Origin: Campanula takesimana
Lineage: Eukaryota > Streptophyta > Magnoliopsida > Asterales > Campanulaceae
Length of the DNA: 64,000 nt
Assembly (NCBI GenBank): GCA_026119855.1
Contig: JAOWBW010000181.1
Coordinates: forward strand, 868,001-932,000
Direction of reading: 5' to 3'
The translations under genes were made by a program, and so were the position numbers. The notes below the pieces were generated by a model. It did not search any database. It was given only the letters and a program-made list of their open reading frames with translations, and was not told the DNA's origin. Shown one piece after another: positions 22,201-32,599 of this stretch (position 1 is its first letter; every line of letters starts with the position of its first letter).

Positions 22201-24655
22201 AGATCATTTTCCCTTACCTTTCATCGACCAAATGCTTGAAAGGTTGGCGAAGCATTCATATTTTTGTTATTTGGACGGGTATTCCGGATTTTTCCAAATA
22301 CCCATACATCCAAGTGACCAAGAGAAAACCACTTTTACTTGCCCATATGGCACTTTCGCTTATAGGAGAATGCCATTTGGATTATGTAATGCTCCCGCCA
22401 CCTTCCAACGTTGTATGATGGCCATCTTTTCTGATTTCATTGAAAATATAATGGAAGTTTTTATGGATGATTTTTCAGTTTATGGTTGCTCCTTTGATGA
22501 ATGTTTGAATAATTTATCAAAAGTTTTACAAAGGTGTGAGGAAGTCAACCTAGTTTTAAATTGGGAAAAATGCCATTTTATGGTAAATGAAGGTATTGTT
22601 CTTGGACATATGGTGTCCGAGAAAGGGATTGAAGTGGATAGAGCCAAGGTAGAAATTATAGAAAAATTACCTCCACCCACCAATGTTAAGGGTGTGAGGA
22701 GCTTTCTAGGGCATGCCGGTTTTTACCGGCGATTTATAAAAGATTTTTCTAAAATTTCTAAACCTTTAACTAATCTTCTTTTGAAAGATGCTCCTTTTGT
22801 GTTCGATAGTCTTTGTCTTGAAGCTTTCAACAGGTTAAAGGAAGCTTTGGTGTCCGCTCCAATAGTGCAACCACCCGATTGGGATCTCCCTTTCGAGATT
22901 ATGTGCGACGCAAGTGACTATGCAGTGGGAGCAGTTTTGGGGCAGCGGAAGGACAAGAAGTTGCATGCCATCCACTATGCAAGTCGAACACTAGATGAGG
23001 CGCAAATCAATTATGCCACCACAGAAAAAGAATTGTTGGCCGTGGTATTTGCAATCGACAAGTTCCGGTCATATTTGGTGGGTTCAAAAGTGATAATATA
23101 CACGGATCATGCGGCGATAAGGTATTTGTTGGCAAAGAAGGATGCCAAACCAAGACTCATCCGATGGATCCTCCTTCTCCAAGAATTTGATTTGGAGATC
23201 CGTGACAAGAAGGGAACGGAGAATCTAGTAGCAGACCATTTGTCCCGTCTCCCCAAAAATATTATTGATTCCAAGAGTAAAGAGCTTCCAATTGATGATT
23301 CATTCCCGGATGAATATCTACTAGCCATTAACAATGTCGGAATCCCTTGGTTTGCGGACATTGTAAATTATTTGGCTTGTAAAATTATTCCTCCGGAAAT
23401 GAGTTACCAACAAAAGAAGAAATTCTTTTCAGAAATCAAAAATTATATTTGGGAAGACCCGTTACTCTTCAAGCAATGCGCAGACGGAATCGTTAGGCGG
23501 TGTGTGCCTAATGAAGAGGTAAATGACATTCTTCATCATTGTCATTCTTCTCCTTATGGTGGGCATGCAAGCTCATCCAAAACCACCGCCAAGGTTCTTC
23601 AATCAGGTTTTTATTGGCCCACACTCTTCAAAGATGCTCGAAACTTTGTGATCTCTTGCGATCGTTGCCAACGTACCGGTAACATCTCAAGGAGGAACGA
23701 AATGCCTCTTAACAACATCCTAGAGGTTGAGATCTTTGATGTTTGGGGCATAGACTTCATGGGGCCATTTCCATCATCCTGCAACAACAAGTACATATTA
23801 GTAGCGGTGGATTATGTATCCAAATGGGTAGAGGCCGTGGCATCTCCAACAAACGACTCAAAAGTCGTTATGAAGCTCTTCAAGAACATCATCTTTCCAA
23901 GGTTCGGGGTACCGAAGGTGGTCATAAGCGACGGTGGTTCTCACTTCTCTCACCGCCAGTTTGAGGCTCTCTTAAAGAAATACGGAGTCCATCACAAAAC
24001 GGGTACCGGTTATCACCCTCAAACTAGCGGTCAAGTGGAAGTATCAAACCGAGAAATTAAATGGATCCTTGAGAAAACAGTCACAAGCTCGAGGAAGGAT
24101 TGGTCGATCAAATTGAATGACGCTTTATGGGCTTATCGCACCGCTTTCAAAACACCTATCGGAACAACACCTTTCCGTTTGGTGTATGGAAAGCCGTGTC
24201 ATTTACCCGTAGAACTTGAGCACAAGGCGTATTGGGCGATCAAAGCCTTAAATTATGATATGAAGGCCGCCGGTGAAAAAAGAAGATTGCAATTGCATGA
24301 GCTTGAGGAACTCCGATTTGAAGCGTATGAGAGTGCCAAACTCTATAAGGAGAAAACAAAAAAATGGCACGATACTCATATCACGAGAAGGGAGTTCAAA
24401 GAAGGAGACATGGTTCTATTATTCAATTCTCGGTTAAGACTTTTTCCGGGAAAATTGAAGTCAAGATGGTCGGGCCCATTTCAAGTGAAGAAAGTTTATC
24501 CTTATGGAGCCATCGTAATTTGGAACGAATCCAAAGGGGAGCTCAAAGTTAATGGACAACGACTAAAACATTATATAGTCGGTAATCCAATTGAAACAAT
24601 GGCTTCAATGATACTCGAAAGTCAGCCAATCGAGACAAGAAAGGCGTCGAGCTAA
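19244..24655 (+). CDS. gag-pol: Athila gag-pol polyprotein, intact
   Basis: 1803 residues from ATG 19244; the frame opens slightly upstream at a GTG, but the ATG is the sensible start. The gag (retrotrans_gag type, LHVQTFLEYCD ... WLNSVPHNSLTTWDQ) occupies about residues 60-280, with a CCHC knuckle CELCGSNSHSSESC near 310-325. The protease active site DLGASVSLIP is near residue 625. RT runs about 900-1150 with WRMCIDYRKLNKAT, MPFGLCNAPATFQ and FMDD. RNase H runs about 1220-1340 (DASDYAVGAVL, TDHAA, ADHLSR). Integrase has HHCC (HHCHSS ... CDRCQ, about 1430-1480), core D in WGIDFMGP, D in ISDGGSHF (Gly in place of the usual Asn) and E in GQVEVSNRE. There are no stops or frameshifts. It should make capsid and replication enzymes in the cytoplasm and integrase acting in the nucleus. 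No env ORF follows. Confidence 0.95.
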   Translation: MKRVRRGDNYVEYDPEPERYLRERLRNLRETLEKEMVRENNEDGQNSGDAPPPKTLREFVNPSTPGSRTPIVVPNADAITFEIKPQLLHMVMNNQFGGSALEDPHLHVQTFLEYCDTTRIVGVTPEAIRMRLFPFSLRDKVKQWLNSVPHNSLTTWDQVQEAFLGRFFPPSKTAQIRTKITNFSQNGDESLYDAWEHFKELLRMCPHHGLEKWLIVHTFYNGLTFKTRETIDAAAGGALMNKGVDEAYDLIESIALNHYQWSNERDQPQVSAGKYNVDVVTLLSSKFDTLFKKIDSLNTNSVANINVLCELCGSNSHSSESCDLLDTTSSEQVNFVSNGQRGGIYSNTYNPEWKNHPNLSYRNNNVLNPQPSSQPPGFVPKNFNNNAFPPPKSKLDLLIDYMVENNKNQEKINNEFRENFKVLNSRFDSLAAHNKMLENQQAQQAGTSHRPQGSFPGQPQRPDEHAKAVVLRSGKELVDPPPKENIKPSEENISPTPPLVETNEEVEKGTESPKISRNFDPPIPYPQRLVKAKLDKQFAKFLEVLKSIYINVPFTDALQQMPSYAKFLKDILSNKRKLEEYETVALNEEVSAVLQRKLPPKLKDPGTFSIPCNIGKFDVDNAMLDLGASVSLIPLSVSKKIGVGELKPTTISLQLADRSIKYPIGIMEDVPCKIGKLIIPVDFVVLEMEEDHHIPIILGRPFLATAGAIIDVKNGNLSLNVGNEKVEFNLTKLMKNPNLESPCSDMNMLESISKELESPQSKDPLEKSLIDWKRLLHDDDDDEIENYTKCLDANHAGKFSGDTKFEKLEVEAEPSNEEILEVSKAPQVELKPLPPNLRYEFLGSNSTYPVIVNANLSPLETEKLLRELRLHQKAIGYTIDDLKGIHPKICMHRIDLEEDHKPSIEHQRRLNPNMKEVVKKEILKLLDAGIIYPISDSKWVSPVQVVPKKGGMTVIRNDKDELIPTRTVTGWRMCIDYRKLNKATRKDHFPLPFIDQMLERLAKHSYFCYLDGYSGFFQIPIHPSDQEKTTFTCPYGTFAYRRMPFGLCNAPATFQRCMMAIFSDFIENIMEVFMDDFSVYGCSFDECLNNLSKVLQRCEEVNLVLNWEKCHFMVNEGIVLGHMVSEKGIEVDRAKVEIIEKLPPPTNVKGVRSFLGHAGFYRRFIKDFSKISKPLTNLLLKDAPFVFDSLCLEAFNRLKEALVSAPIVQPPDWDLPFEIMCDASDYAVGAVLGQRKDKKLHAIHYASRTLDEAQINYATTEKELLAVVFAIDKFRSYLVGSKVIIYTDHAAIRYLLAKKDAKPRLIRWILLLQEFDLEIRDKKGTENLVADHLSRLPKNIIDSKSKELPIDDSFPDEYLLAINNVGIPWFADIVNYLACKIIPPEMSYQQKKKFFSEIKNYIWEDPLLFKQCADGIVRRCVPNEEVNDILHHCHSSPYGGHASSSKTTAKVLQSGFYWPTLFKDARNFVISCDRCQRTGNISRRNEMPLNNILEVEIFDVWGIDFMGPFPSSCNNKYILVAVDYVSKWVEAVASPTNDSKVVMKLFKNIIFPRFGVPKVVISDGGSHFSHRQFEALLKKYGVHHKTGTGYHPQTSGQVEVSNREIKWILEKTVTSSRKDWSIKLNDALWAYRTAFKTPIGTTPFRLVYGKPCHLPVELEHKAYWAIKALNYDMKAAGEKRRLQLHELEELRFEAYESAKLYKEKTKKWHDTHITRREFKEGDMVLLFNSRLRLFPGKLKSRWSGPFQVKKVYPYGAIVIWNESKGELKVNGQRLKHYIVGNPIETMASMILESQPIETRKASS

Positions 24656-24764
24656 AGACGTTAAACAAGCATCATCGGGTGGTAACCGATGGATTATTTT
24701 GTTTTATTTTATTTTTTATTATTATTATTATTGTTATTATGTTCTGTTTTTCTAACATTTCGTA

Positions 24765-24802
<38 letters not shown>

Positions 24803-26278
24803 AGAATTTTCGAAGATCCAATCGGGTCAACAATATAATCCGACCGGATCATCTAGATCCGACCGGGCCAAGTTGAAGCACCCGACCGGATCCAGCAACT
24901 CTGGAGATTCCAGAGAAAATTATCCGTCCGGGTCTGAAAAATAATCCGACCGGACCATAATAAATCCGACCGGATCCCCAGAGCGACCCGCCCGGATCAG
25001 TCGCATAGAAGGACATACCGATTCGCCAAAAGGTCAGATCTGTTCAATTGTATTCTCATTCTTCCCTTCTTCTTCATCTCAAACCTGTCTCACCACCACC
25101 TCCACCACCATTTCAGTGATAAGTTATTTGTTCCCCCGTCCCCATTTTTACTTTCTTGTCCAATTTTTACTTTCATGAAAACATTGGGGACAATGTTTAG
25201 TTCAAGTGTGGGGGGAGGATTTTAATAAAATTATTATAATAAAATTATTATATCCGTTTTTCTTTTTCTTTGCATTTAGTTAGCTTGTTGCTTGCATTTA
25301 GTTAAGTATTCATCAAAAAAAAAAAAAAAAAAAAAAATTTTGCCAATGCTCCCATTGATGAGAATGTTATCTATACTTACAATTTGCCTAAGTAAAATTA
25401 TTTCCTCTTAAACTTTACTTTTTGAGAGATTTGTCACAAAGAACTTAGGATCATATTGGATTGTAAATGAAAAATTTTCAAAATTTATATAGACTTTTAA
25501 ATATTCTTGAATAGAAGCATTACATTATTAATGAAATTGTGGATATTAAGTTTGAATACATTACACTTGTGAAAAGTTATAAAACATCCTTGTATATACA
25601 TTTCAAAAACTTTTACTTCTACTCTTTTCCAAAGATTTACTACATTGTTATGATCTTTAAGAATCACGAAGCTTTCCATTTCCACTTTTAAGACTTAATA
25701 ACATAAATCAATCTTCTTGTATATCATCCACTCGAATATCCAAATGAATTTATCATTATAGAGTGTGATGATTTACAAAGAACTCAATTGCCACTTCTAA
25801 AACTTAATGAAATTAAATTTTCCACTACCTTCATCCGCCTTATTTTTCGTGATTCAAGGAGCATAACAAAATCTGAATATCTTTGAAAAAGAATAAAATC
25901 ATGAGTTTAAGAAATGTATTCCCAAGCATAAAAAACCCTATTCACAAAGCACTCAAAGAGTGAACTTAAATTCTATTTCATACTTGAAATCCACAAGTTC
26001 ATTTAGTTATTCCTATATGCTCTTGTTCAATAGTATTTATTCATGTTATATTAACATCCAAAATTCTTTATTTACTTTCCAATATCCTCTTATGTTCTTT
26101 CTCACAAGTTTCTTGGGACGGAAAATTTAAAAGGAAATGATTTTGTAAAGGCAATACAATATAACAAATATTCTGAGGGAGCATTGAAACCTTCTTTGAT
26201 TTTTCAAAAATTTTATGTCATTTGTCACTCTCTCTTCTTCAAAATTGTAAGCTTGCTCGAGGACAAGCAAGGTTTTAG
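24656..26278 (+). other. Athila 3' non-coding region
   Basis: 1.6 kb without a credible ORF where many Athila elements carry an env-like gene. It holds poly-A runs at 24770-24797 and 25315-25337, a second cluster of the ccgaccgga motif (24816-25005) and an internal purine tract gtgtggggggagga at about 25207-25220. Its final part has the Athila-typical gctcgaggacaagcaagg before the terminal purine tract. Short frames are chance. Confidence 0.7.
24816..25005. repeat. ATCCGACCGGA motif cluster, Athila 3' region
   Basis: About eight copies of the LTR-type motif (for example aatccgaccggatc, gacccgcccggatc) spaced 10-35 bp apart, outside the LTR. This shows that the motif is propagated within the element family. 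Confidence 0.8.
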
Positions 26279-26289
26279 TGTGGGGGAGT
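26279..26289 (+). other. Athila polypurine tract
   Basis: The purine-rich tgtgggggag directly before the 3' LTR primes plus-strand DNA synthesis. Confidence 0.85.
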
Positions 26290-27787
26290 TGATAAATGGC
26301 TATTTTATAGTCATTTAAGGTCTAAATATATGTCTTTTTAGAGTCAATTTAGTATTAATGAGTCTCATATTGCATTATTTCACTTTACTTTTACGGATAT
26401 AATGTGCGTGGTGTAGTATGGGTTTTGTGGACAGAAAACAGGTACTATTTGGAGCTATTTTGAGCTAAAGGGAGTAAAGGAAGGAAAGACGGGAGCAAAA
26501 CATTTAAAAAGGAGAAATCAGATGCAGAAGTCAAAGATCCGACCGGACCCATCTATAAGACCCGGCCGGACCTCACCAATACAAGAACAAATTTCCAGAA
26601 GACAAAGATCCGACCGGGGCAAGGAGAAAATCCGGTCGGACCAACTGGATCCGGCCGGACCATTATGAAGACCCGCCCGGATCTTGACGCCTGTTCTGAA
26701 AGAGTGTTTCCCAACAGACACTCCTCTTGGTGGATGTATCCGGGAACAGACACTCAAATCAGTCCTAGGGCCTATATAAGAAGGCTACAACAGCCTTAGA
26801 AAAGGGAGAGATATTTTTAGAGATTGATTGTAAAGTTATTATAGTGAAATTCTAAGTATACATTATCATTTCCAGAATTTTGAGTGAATTTGAGAGAGGG
26901 TTCCTAAGCAATAAAGAAGTATTCTTCCATCATTAAGTTCTCCAATCTGAATAAGTATTCTCTTCTCTATCTTAATCCTTTATTCTTATTCTTGATGTTT
27001 TATTTAATGGCTAGTGAGTAATCCCCCTCTTTCTTGGGGTTGGATACTCATTGTGTTCATATGTTCATCATAATTTTATGTTCTCTAAATTCATTTCTCT
27101 TCATCTTTAACAATTTTACTATATCAATCTAAAACGCCTATAACCACGATGACGTCCTTGGTTATATGAACTCCAGTTAATCGAGAGAAGGACCTAGCGG
27201 TGAATCTCGATTAGCGGACCCATATAGTCAAAACTAAGTTCATTACTCACGAGAGTAGTGTAATGGCTTAGGGATGCTCCTTGAGTGGAAAGTGTGCCGA
27301 TTTTCATAAGAAAACCTAATGGATTCTTACTAATTATGGTCAGCTAGAGATAAGCCGGAATGCCCGTTTGTGACAGGGCGGGGGAAAAACATAAACGGAT
27401 TTCTCAAAGAGTTAGGACATAATTAGTATGAGAATACAAACACTACTTGCTTGATCGTGAGAAGTAGTGTAGGCTAAGCATACCATCCTTGTATAAAAAT
27501 GAACCCTTAATCTAAAAGAGAGCATAAATGAATGATGAATATATGAATACTTGAGTCCCAATCCCGGGAATTCCTTTAAAATAAGAGTTTTTCCTACATA
27601 AATAGCTTTTACTATCATTTCTATTTTAAGTGACAAACAAATTTTCCTACCCCCAATCATTTTATTTTCTTTACTTTTATCCAAAGCAAAAAAATATTTT
27701 TAGAATTAAGTTGTCTCCGTGGGATCGACCCGTATTTGCACATACTATACTATTAATAACCCGTGCACTTGCGGTTTAAACGTAACA
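26290..27787 (+). repeat. Athila 3' LTR
   Basis: 1498 bp, same length and sequence as 17583-19080 in all parts compared. Followed by the target duplication ctcct. Confidence 0.95.
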
Positions 27788-28710
27788 CTCCTCGTGAACT
27801 TTGGAGGAGCTCTGCTGGTAGATCCTTGAAATTTGCTGGTTGAGCCGGGTCTTGAGAATTTTCTGAACTTTTGAAATTTCTTCACAAATAAAGCGAAGTC
27901 TTCATCATCCATGTCTAGTAGCTCAGAGGTAGAAATTTTGGGATCGGAACTTTTCTCTTCTTGAACCGGCGCAGGCGCATGCGCTTCTTCTCTATGCGCC
28001 ACCATTGCTATGGATTTTGACTTTCCTTCAGTTTCACTGATTCGTTGGAGTTTGAGCTCATAAACTTTGAGATTTGCATAAAGGTTCCTTAAAGTCCATA
28101 CATCCAAAGTTCCGGCGTCTTCAAGAGCGCTGGATTTATGTAGGTATCTTGATCCAAAAGCTTGGAGAAAATTGACATTCAAATCCTTGTTAGAAAACTT
28201 CATGCCAAGTGAAATACATAGATTTATAATTTCACAGTAGCGTTCATAAGTTTGTCTTAAGGTTTCACCGGGGAGTTGAGAGAAATTGTTGAATCTCTTT
28301 TGCACTTCATATTTCTTGTTCTCCTTACAAATAGTATCTCCTTCTATATGCTCTTCAATAGCGTCCCATAGCTCATTAGCAGTAGCACAATGCATGACTT
28401 GTTGTTTCATAGCCGTGCTTAGAGTGCTTAGGAGAATGTTTCTTGCTTTACCATCATTTGCAACTCTTCTTGTTTCTTCCTCAGTCCATTCTTCCTTTGG
28501 TTTCTTGACGGTTGGTTGAACAGCATTGGTGCGCGGATTTGGATTCGCTTTCATAGGGATGTAAGGTCCATAAACCATGGTGTCATGAAGTCTTTCATCG
28601 ATTGAGTTGAGATGAGTTAAGATGCTGAATTTCCACAAGTCAAAATGATCTTCATCAAAGACCGGAACGTGAGTGTAGTTTGCAGTTGCCATAGGTTTTG
28701 AGTTTGCCAT
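27788..28710 (-). pseudogene. gag: Copia #1 gag, N-terminal part
   Basis: Starts at ATG 28710 (minus) and runs about 307 codons without a break until the Athila insertion at 27787. It is a UBN2/retrotrans_gag-type Copia capsid protein with landmarks FDEDHFDLWKFSI, TANELWDAIEEH and ETLRQTYERYCEI. The first zinc knuckle begins just beyond the insertion at about 17550. The sister copy at 44023 is about 95% similar. An acidic segment (LLDMDDEDFALF) precedes the basic tail. Disrupted by transposon insertion, so not functional. Confidence 0.92.
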
Positions 28711-28766
28711 TTAGAATCGGCACCCAAGCTGTTAAGCTTGAAAAAAAAAGTGTTTTATAAAGGTGT

Positions 28767-28780
28767 TTGCTCTGATACCA
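28767..28780 (-). other. Copia #1 primer binding site
   Basis: The minus strand reads tggtatcagagcaaa, complementary to initiator tRNA-Met, two bases after the 5' LTR. Confidence 0.9.
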
Positions 28781-28782
28781 CT

Positions 28783-30228
28783 TGTTGGTCCCAAAGGGAA
28801 ACAAGGGTATGAAAAATAGCTAGAGGGGGGGGGGGGTGAATAGCTGTTTTAAAATTCTTTTCGTACCCTTGATAAACTCAATTGCAAATGCGCACTTTAT
28901 CAAATAAGCGTTATGATATGCGCCTAAGTGAGTGAGTGAAATGCACAGCGGAAGTAAGTTAAGTAAATAGGCACAAAGGTGATAAAGGGGGCGCACACAC
29001 ACTCTAAGTATTTTGGCTCAAAGTGGGTGAAATAAGAAACTAAGGCAAATGATATAACAAACACAACACAGTTCAATCAATCAATCTATAATGAATAAAC
29101 AATCAAATAGTTAGATATGATATGAACTTGAAAGGAAATAGCAAGATAATAAGTACGTGCTATTTAGAGAGGTTCGATCGGGAAAATAATCTACGTCCTC
29201 TACCAAGATGGTTAGTCTTGGATTTCTAATGGAGATCTTATATAATGAGAGAGTGTTACAAATTACAATCGTTTGAGCTTATACACTAACTCAAGATCTA
29301 ATATTCTATGAAAGAAGAAATCCTAGACAATAACCGGTGTATCTCTAAAAGAAAGATCTAAGTGATCAAACTTAAAGAGGTGCGTGTGTGATTTTAGATT
29401 CAAGGCTCTTTAGATCTTTGAGTTTGAGAGCACAAGAAAACTAAAGTGTTATCGCTTGAAGATCTGGGCTAAGGATGAAGTTATGAAGATGTTCTTGAGA
29501 ATTCTGGAAATAAAAAAGGCAATCTTCAAATCTTCAACAAATGCTTGAGAGAGAAATTCTTGAAATTCTTAACAAAACTCAGCAACTTCAAATGTTGAAG
29601 TTATGGGGTATTTATAGTGAAATCCCAAAAACTAGCCGTTGGAAATTCATGGTGATTCTGAGCAAAGGACAAATGTGCTGTCGCTCATTGAGTGGAGCAC
29701 GTGTCCTTTTATAGCCGTTAGACACATAACACAATTGTGACCGTTGTGGACAGGTGTCCTCAATTTAGGCGCACACGTGTTATTTAACCATCGTTTGAAT
29801 CATTGGCGTAGTTTGAATTCTCTTCAAGTCTTTGAATATTCATTTAAATCACTGAGTGTTAAACACACTACGTTGAGGCGCGTGAGCTAGAGAGGTGCAT
29901 GAGCCAATGGGGTGCATGAGTTAATGCTAGGTGCATACTCATGCGCGCGCACCAAGGAGGCGCATGACGCATGGCTTGAAGGCGCATGGCGCATGGCTTG
30001 AAGGCGCATGGAGCATTGCTTGAATTCACACAGTGATTTTCTTGAATCTTGATCTTCTTGCCCTATTTCTAAGCCTAATCTATTACAATGGACAACCTAA
30101 AAAATGAAGTATAAATACTTTTTACATGTGGGTCTAAAGTCCATGAAATAAAACTTAGGTAATGGCATCAATCAAATCTAATCAATCCTATTACATTGAA
30201 ACTGAGATATATGTGGGCATACCCAACA
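28783..30228 (-). repeat. Copia #1 5' LTR, intact
   Basis: 1446 bp, tgttggtccc...acccaaca on the plus strand. It carries the empty CACTA site, a poly-G run near 28825-28837 and a cluster of ggcgcatgg motifs at 29875-30015. It also contains a TATA-like ctataaata (about 29608-29616, minus-strand transcription). Confidence 0.93.
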
Positions 30229-30806
30229 AACCTCATTGGTTATAGAGGAAGTTATACTTGATGGGGTTAAATTACCTTCTTTCATCTTCCCATAGGCTCT
30301 TTCGAGTTTTTGAAAGACTGTTTCTTTTTCTAGGATCTCTCCTTTTAGTTAGAGTATTTAATCTTCAATCTCCTCTTTTGTGCTCATTGCTTGGTGTCTT
30401 GATTCCTGAAAATTCTCTTGACATAAGATCAGCGAGTACGTTCTTATTTCCAGATATATGTTCTATGTCAAAGTTATAATATTGCAACCATTGTTGCCAT
30501 CTGACTAATCTAGCTTGTTTATAGTCTCCTTTTATAGATGTTTTAATAAAATAAGAAACATTTTTGTTGTCTGTTTTTACTAAAAATTTGTAAGGTAATA
30601 GTTAAACTTTAAAAGCTTTGATTGTTTTTATTAAAGAAAGAATTTCTTTTTCATTACTATGATATCTTGTTTTTGCAGGTTTAAAAGTTCCTGAAGAATA
30701 TCTACATATCAATTCATTATCCTCTAGGGTTTTTGCTTTTAATATTCCTCCCCAGTGTAGATCTGAGGCGTCACATTCAATGATAGGTTGATCTTCTGGA
30801 CTAGGA
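30229..30806 (-). pseudogene. Endogenous caulimovirid RNase H fragment
   Basis: Minus-strand RNase H region of the viral polyprotein, continuing from the RT at 30807. Visible landmarks in one frame are YSS...FKPAKTRYHSNEKEI (catalytic Glu), VKTDNKN (Asp) and LADLMSREF (Asp). An in-frame stop lies near 30604, and the junction with the RT frame is shifted around a T/A homopolymer at 30835-30845. The region is interrupted at 30229 by the Copia 5' LTR; viral coding sequence continues at 3179 with the viroplasmin-like part. It is part of an inactive pararetrovirus integrated in the host genome. Confidence 0.75.
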
Positions 30807-31790
30807 TTATAGAGGTCCGGAAGGTTTTTTACTTGATTTTTTTATTTTTCTTACTGCTTCAGTATCTTGGTCAGTCCAGGACCATTTTACTTCTATTTTT
30901 AATTTTATTTGTAAAGGGTGTCTTAAGTTTGCTATTCTTGGATAATATCCAGAGATATAGTTAAGCAAACCTGAAAGCCTTTCTATTGTTTTTATATCTT
31001 GAAGCTGGTCAGGAAATTCGCTAATGTGAATTCGTATATGCTGTTGTAAGACTAGTTTTCCTCGGTCTATAGTTAATCCTAGAAAGTTTATCTGTGTTTT
31101 ACATAGTTTCACTTTCTTTTTACTCAGGATTATCCCATATTCTAAGCATCTTTTTAAGATATTAGTAACATGTATATGATGGTCGTTTTCTGTTTCAGAA
31201 AATCCTATTATATCGTCTATATAGACGGCACAGTATGATGAGTAGTCATTGGATAAACTTTCATCCATATGTCTTTGAAAGATAGCAGGTGCCTATTTTT
31301 GCCCAAAAGGCATAACTATCCATTCAAAATGTCTTTGTGGACAGGTGAATGCAGTTAATTCGATGGAGTTTTCATCTAATCTTACTTGCCAAAATCCTGA
31401 CTTGCAGTCAAAACTACCATAATAATTTTTTCCTCCAATTCTCTGGAGTAATTGCTCTTTATTAGGTAATAGATACCCATCTCATTTAGTATTGTCATTT
31501 AACATTTTATAATTAACCACTATTATTTTCTTTCCTCTCTTCTGCTCTGAGTGCTTGTTTACCATAAAGGCTTGAGAAAAATGTGGACTTCTAGTCTTTC
31601 TAATTACTTTTAAGTCCAAAAGTTCTTTTATTTGTTTCCCAAATTCTTCTCTATCTTGTGGGGAATATTGCATTGGTTTTGATTTTATAATTTTAGTAGA
31701 ATCTATTAATTCTATTTTAGCAGTAAATTTTCCTTTATTGAAATTTTCCTTTATTGATTCTATTGTCTAGAGGGTGTTCGGAGCAAACTT
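30807..31790 (-). pseudogene. Endogenous caulimovirid reverse transcriptase
   Basis: Minus-strand RT with the catalytic motif YIDD (AVYIDDIIGFS), the downstream KINFLGL-type motif seen as TQINFLGLTID, and LSGLLNYISGYYP, all typical of Caulimoviridae rather than LTR elements. The upstream RT start is at 31482-31673 (LDLKVIRKTRSP). Breaks are in-frame stops near 31480 and 31293. There is no linked integrase, as expected for a pararetrovirus. A second copy of the C-terminal part lies at 35529-36010. Confidence 0.85.
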
Positions 31791-31849
31791 TATCTAATAA
31801 GTTTTCTATGTTTTGAAGGGAATTCAAAGTGTGAAGAAGCGCATCCGCC

Positions 31850-32560
31850 TCCTCCTCCTTAAAAATGGAAATGTCATATCTATCTGTAATGGGTGTGACA
31901 TTTTCAGGATTAGGGGTGGGTAAAGTAGTCCCTAGTCTTTTACTGGATAAAAACCCTTCTTGGTCATGAAAATAAGCTTTATTTATTTTCTTAATGCTTA
32001 TGGCTGTTGCATTATGATGGAAAGTAATTGTATCTTTGTATTGAGCAAAAGGCTCGTATAAATACAGAAGTTATTTCCTAAAGTAATATCTCATGTGGTA
32101 TTTACTTGGTAGAGTGTGGGTATTACAAAGGTAACCCCACAAACTTGTACTTGTATTTGTTCTGCTACTTTATCCATGATCATTATCTCATCATTTGCTA
32201 TCCTAGCTCGTATAGGAATTTTTACTTGTACCCAGAATTCTGTAGGAATTACAAGCCTATTAACCATACACATACGGGATCCTGTAACTATATACATATC
32301 TAAAGAGTACTTTTTGTATCCTTTGAAGTAAAAGTATCCTTTAATGTAAATACTATTTAGATTAGTCTTGCTTAGAGACATAATGTTTTCATCTGTGTTG
32401 TCTAAGATACAACTTTGTTCGTTTTCCCAGAACGTATTTTCTATTTCTTCATCCCAAAGGGTTTCTTTTTCTAAAATATTTTTCTGAATCCGTTGAATTA
32501 GATTCATCTTCAAAAGTAAGTTCCCAGACTTCTTCTTCTTCATTTATTTCTTCATCACTG
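31850..32560 (-). pseudogene. Endogenous caulimovirid protease region
   Basis: The minus-strand frame 32091-32543 contains the retropepsin-like segment YIVTGSRMC followed by IPTEFW. The expected catalytic Asp of D-T/S-G is Val here, so the protease copy would be dead even without the frame breaks. The Asp/Glu-rich segment before it is the usual linker after the coat protein. Assignment rests on position between coat protein and RT as well as on the motif. Confidence 0.65.
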
Positions 32561-32599
32561 AATATGGGTTCTAGTTCGAATTTTTGTAGTTCTTCTAAG

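Larger units (their letters stand above)
17583..27787 (+). mobile_element. Complete Athila-type Ty3/gypsy retrotransposon
   Basis: A 10,205-bp element inserted in the Copia gag, with an exact 5-bp duplication ctcct (17578-17582 and 27788-27792). Its two LTRs are 1498 bp each with the same internal spacing (offset 8707 throughout) and are identical wherever I compared them. It has a tRNA-Asp-type primer site, one long gag-pol frame, a 1.6-kb 3' non-coding part and a purine tract. The Athila assignment comes from the gag type, the DLGAS protease and the primer site. Identical LTRs and an open polyprotein indicate a very recent insertion. Confidence 0.96.
3180..30228 (-). mobile_element. Sirevirus-like Ty1/copia retrotransposon, nested host of other elements
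   Basis: A minus-strand Copia element with LTRs of about 1.45 kb (28783-30228 is the 5' LTR; 3180-9540 is the 3' LTR, interrupted). Removing the CACTA and Athila insertions leaves about 11.9 kb. The order on the minus strand is LTR, primer site to initiator tRNA-Met, gag with two zinc knuckles, protease, integrase, RT, RNase H, a third ORF, purine tract, LTR. Long LTRs, a long gag and an extra ORF after pol fit the Sirevirus (SIRE/Maximus) lineage; this placement is inference. The coding regions carry several stops and frameshifts, so it is non-autonomous now. It is inserted in the endogenous viral locus. A second copy of the family is at 42541-47397. Confidence 0.88.

Noticed and set aside
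24770..24797. Poly-A tail of a retroposed sequence
   Set aside because: It is inside the intact Athila element without target duplications around it.
24656..26278. env-like gene of Athila
   Set aside because: No frame longer than about 60 codons and no membrane or signal segment; non-coding.
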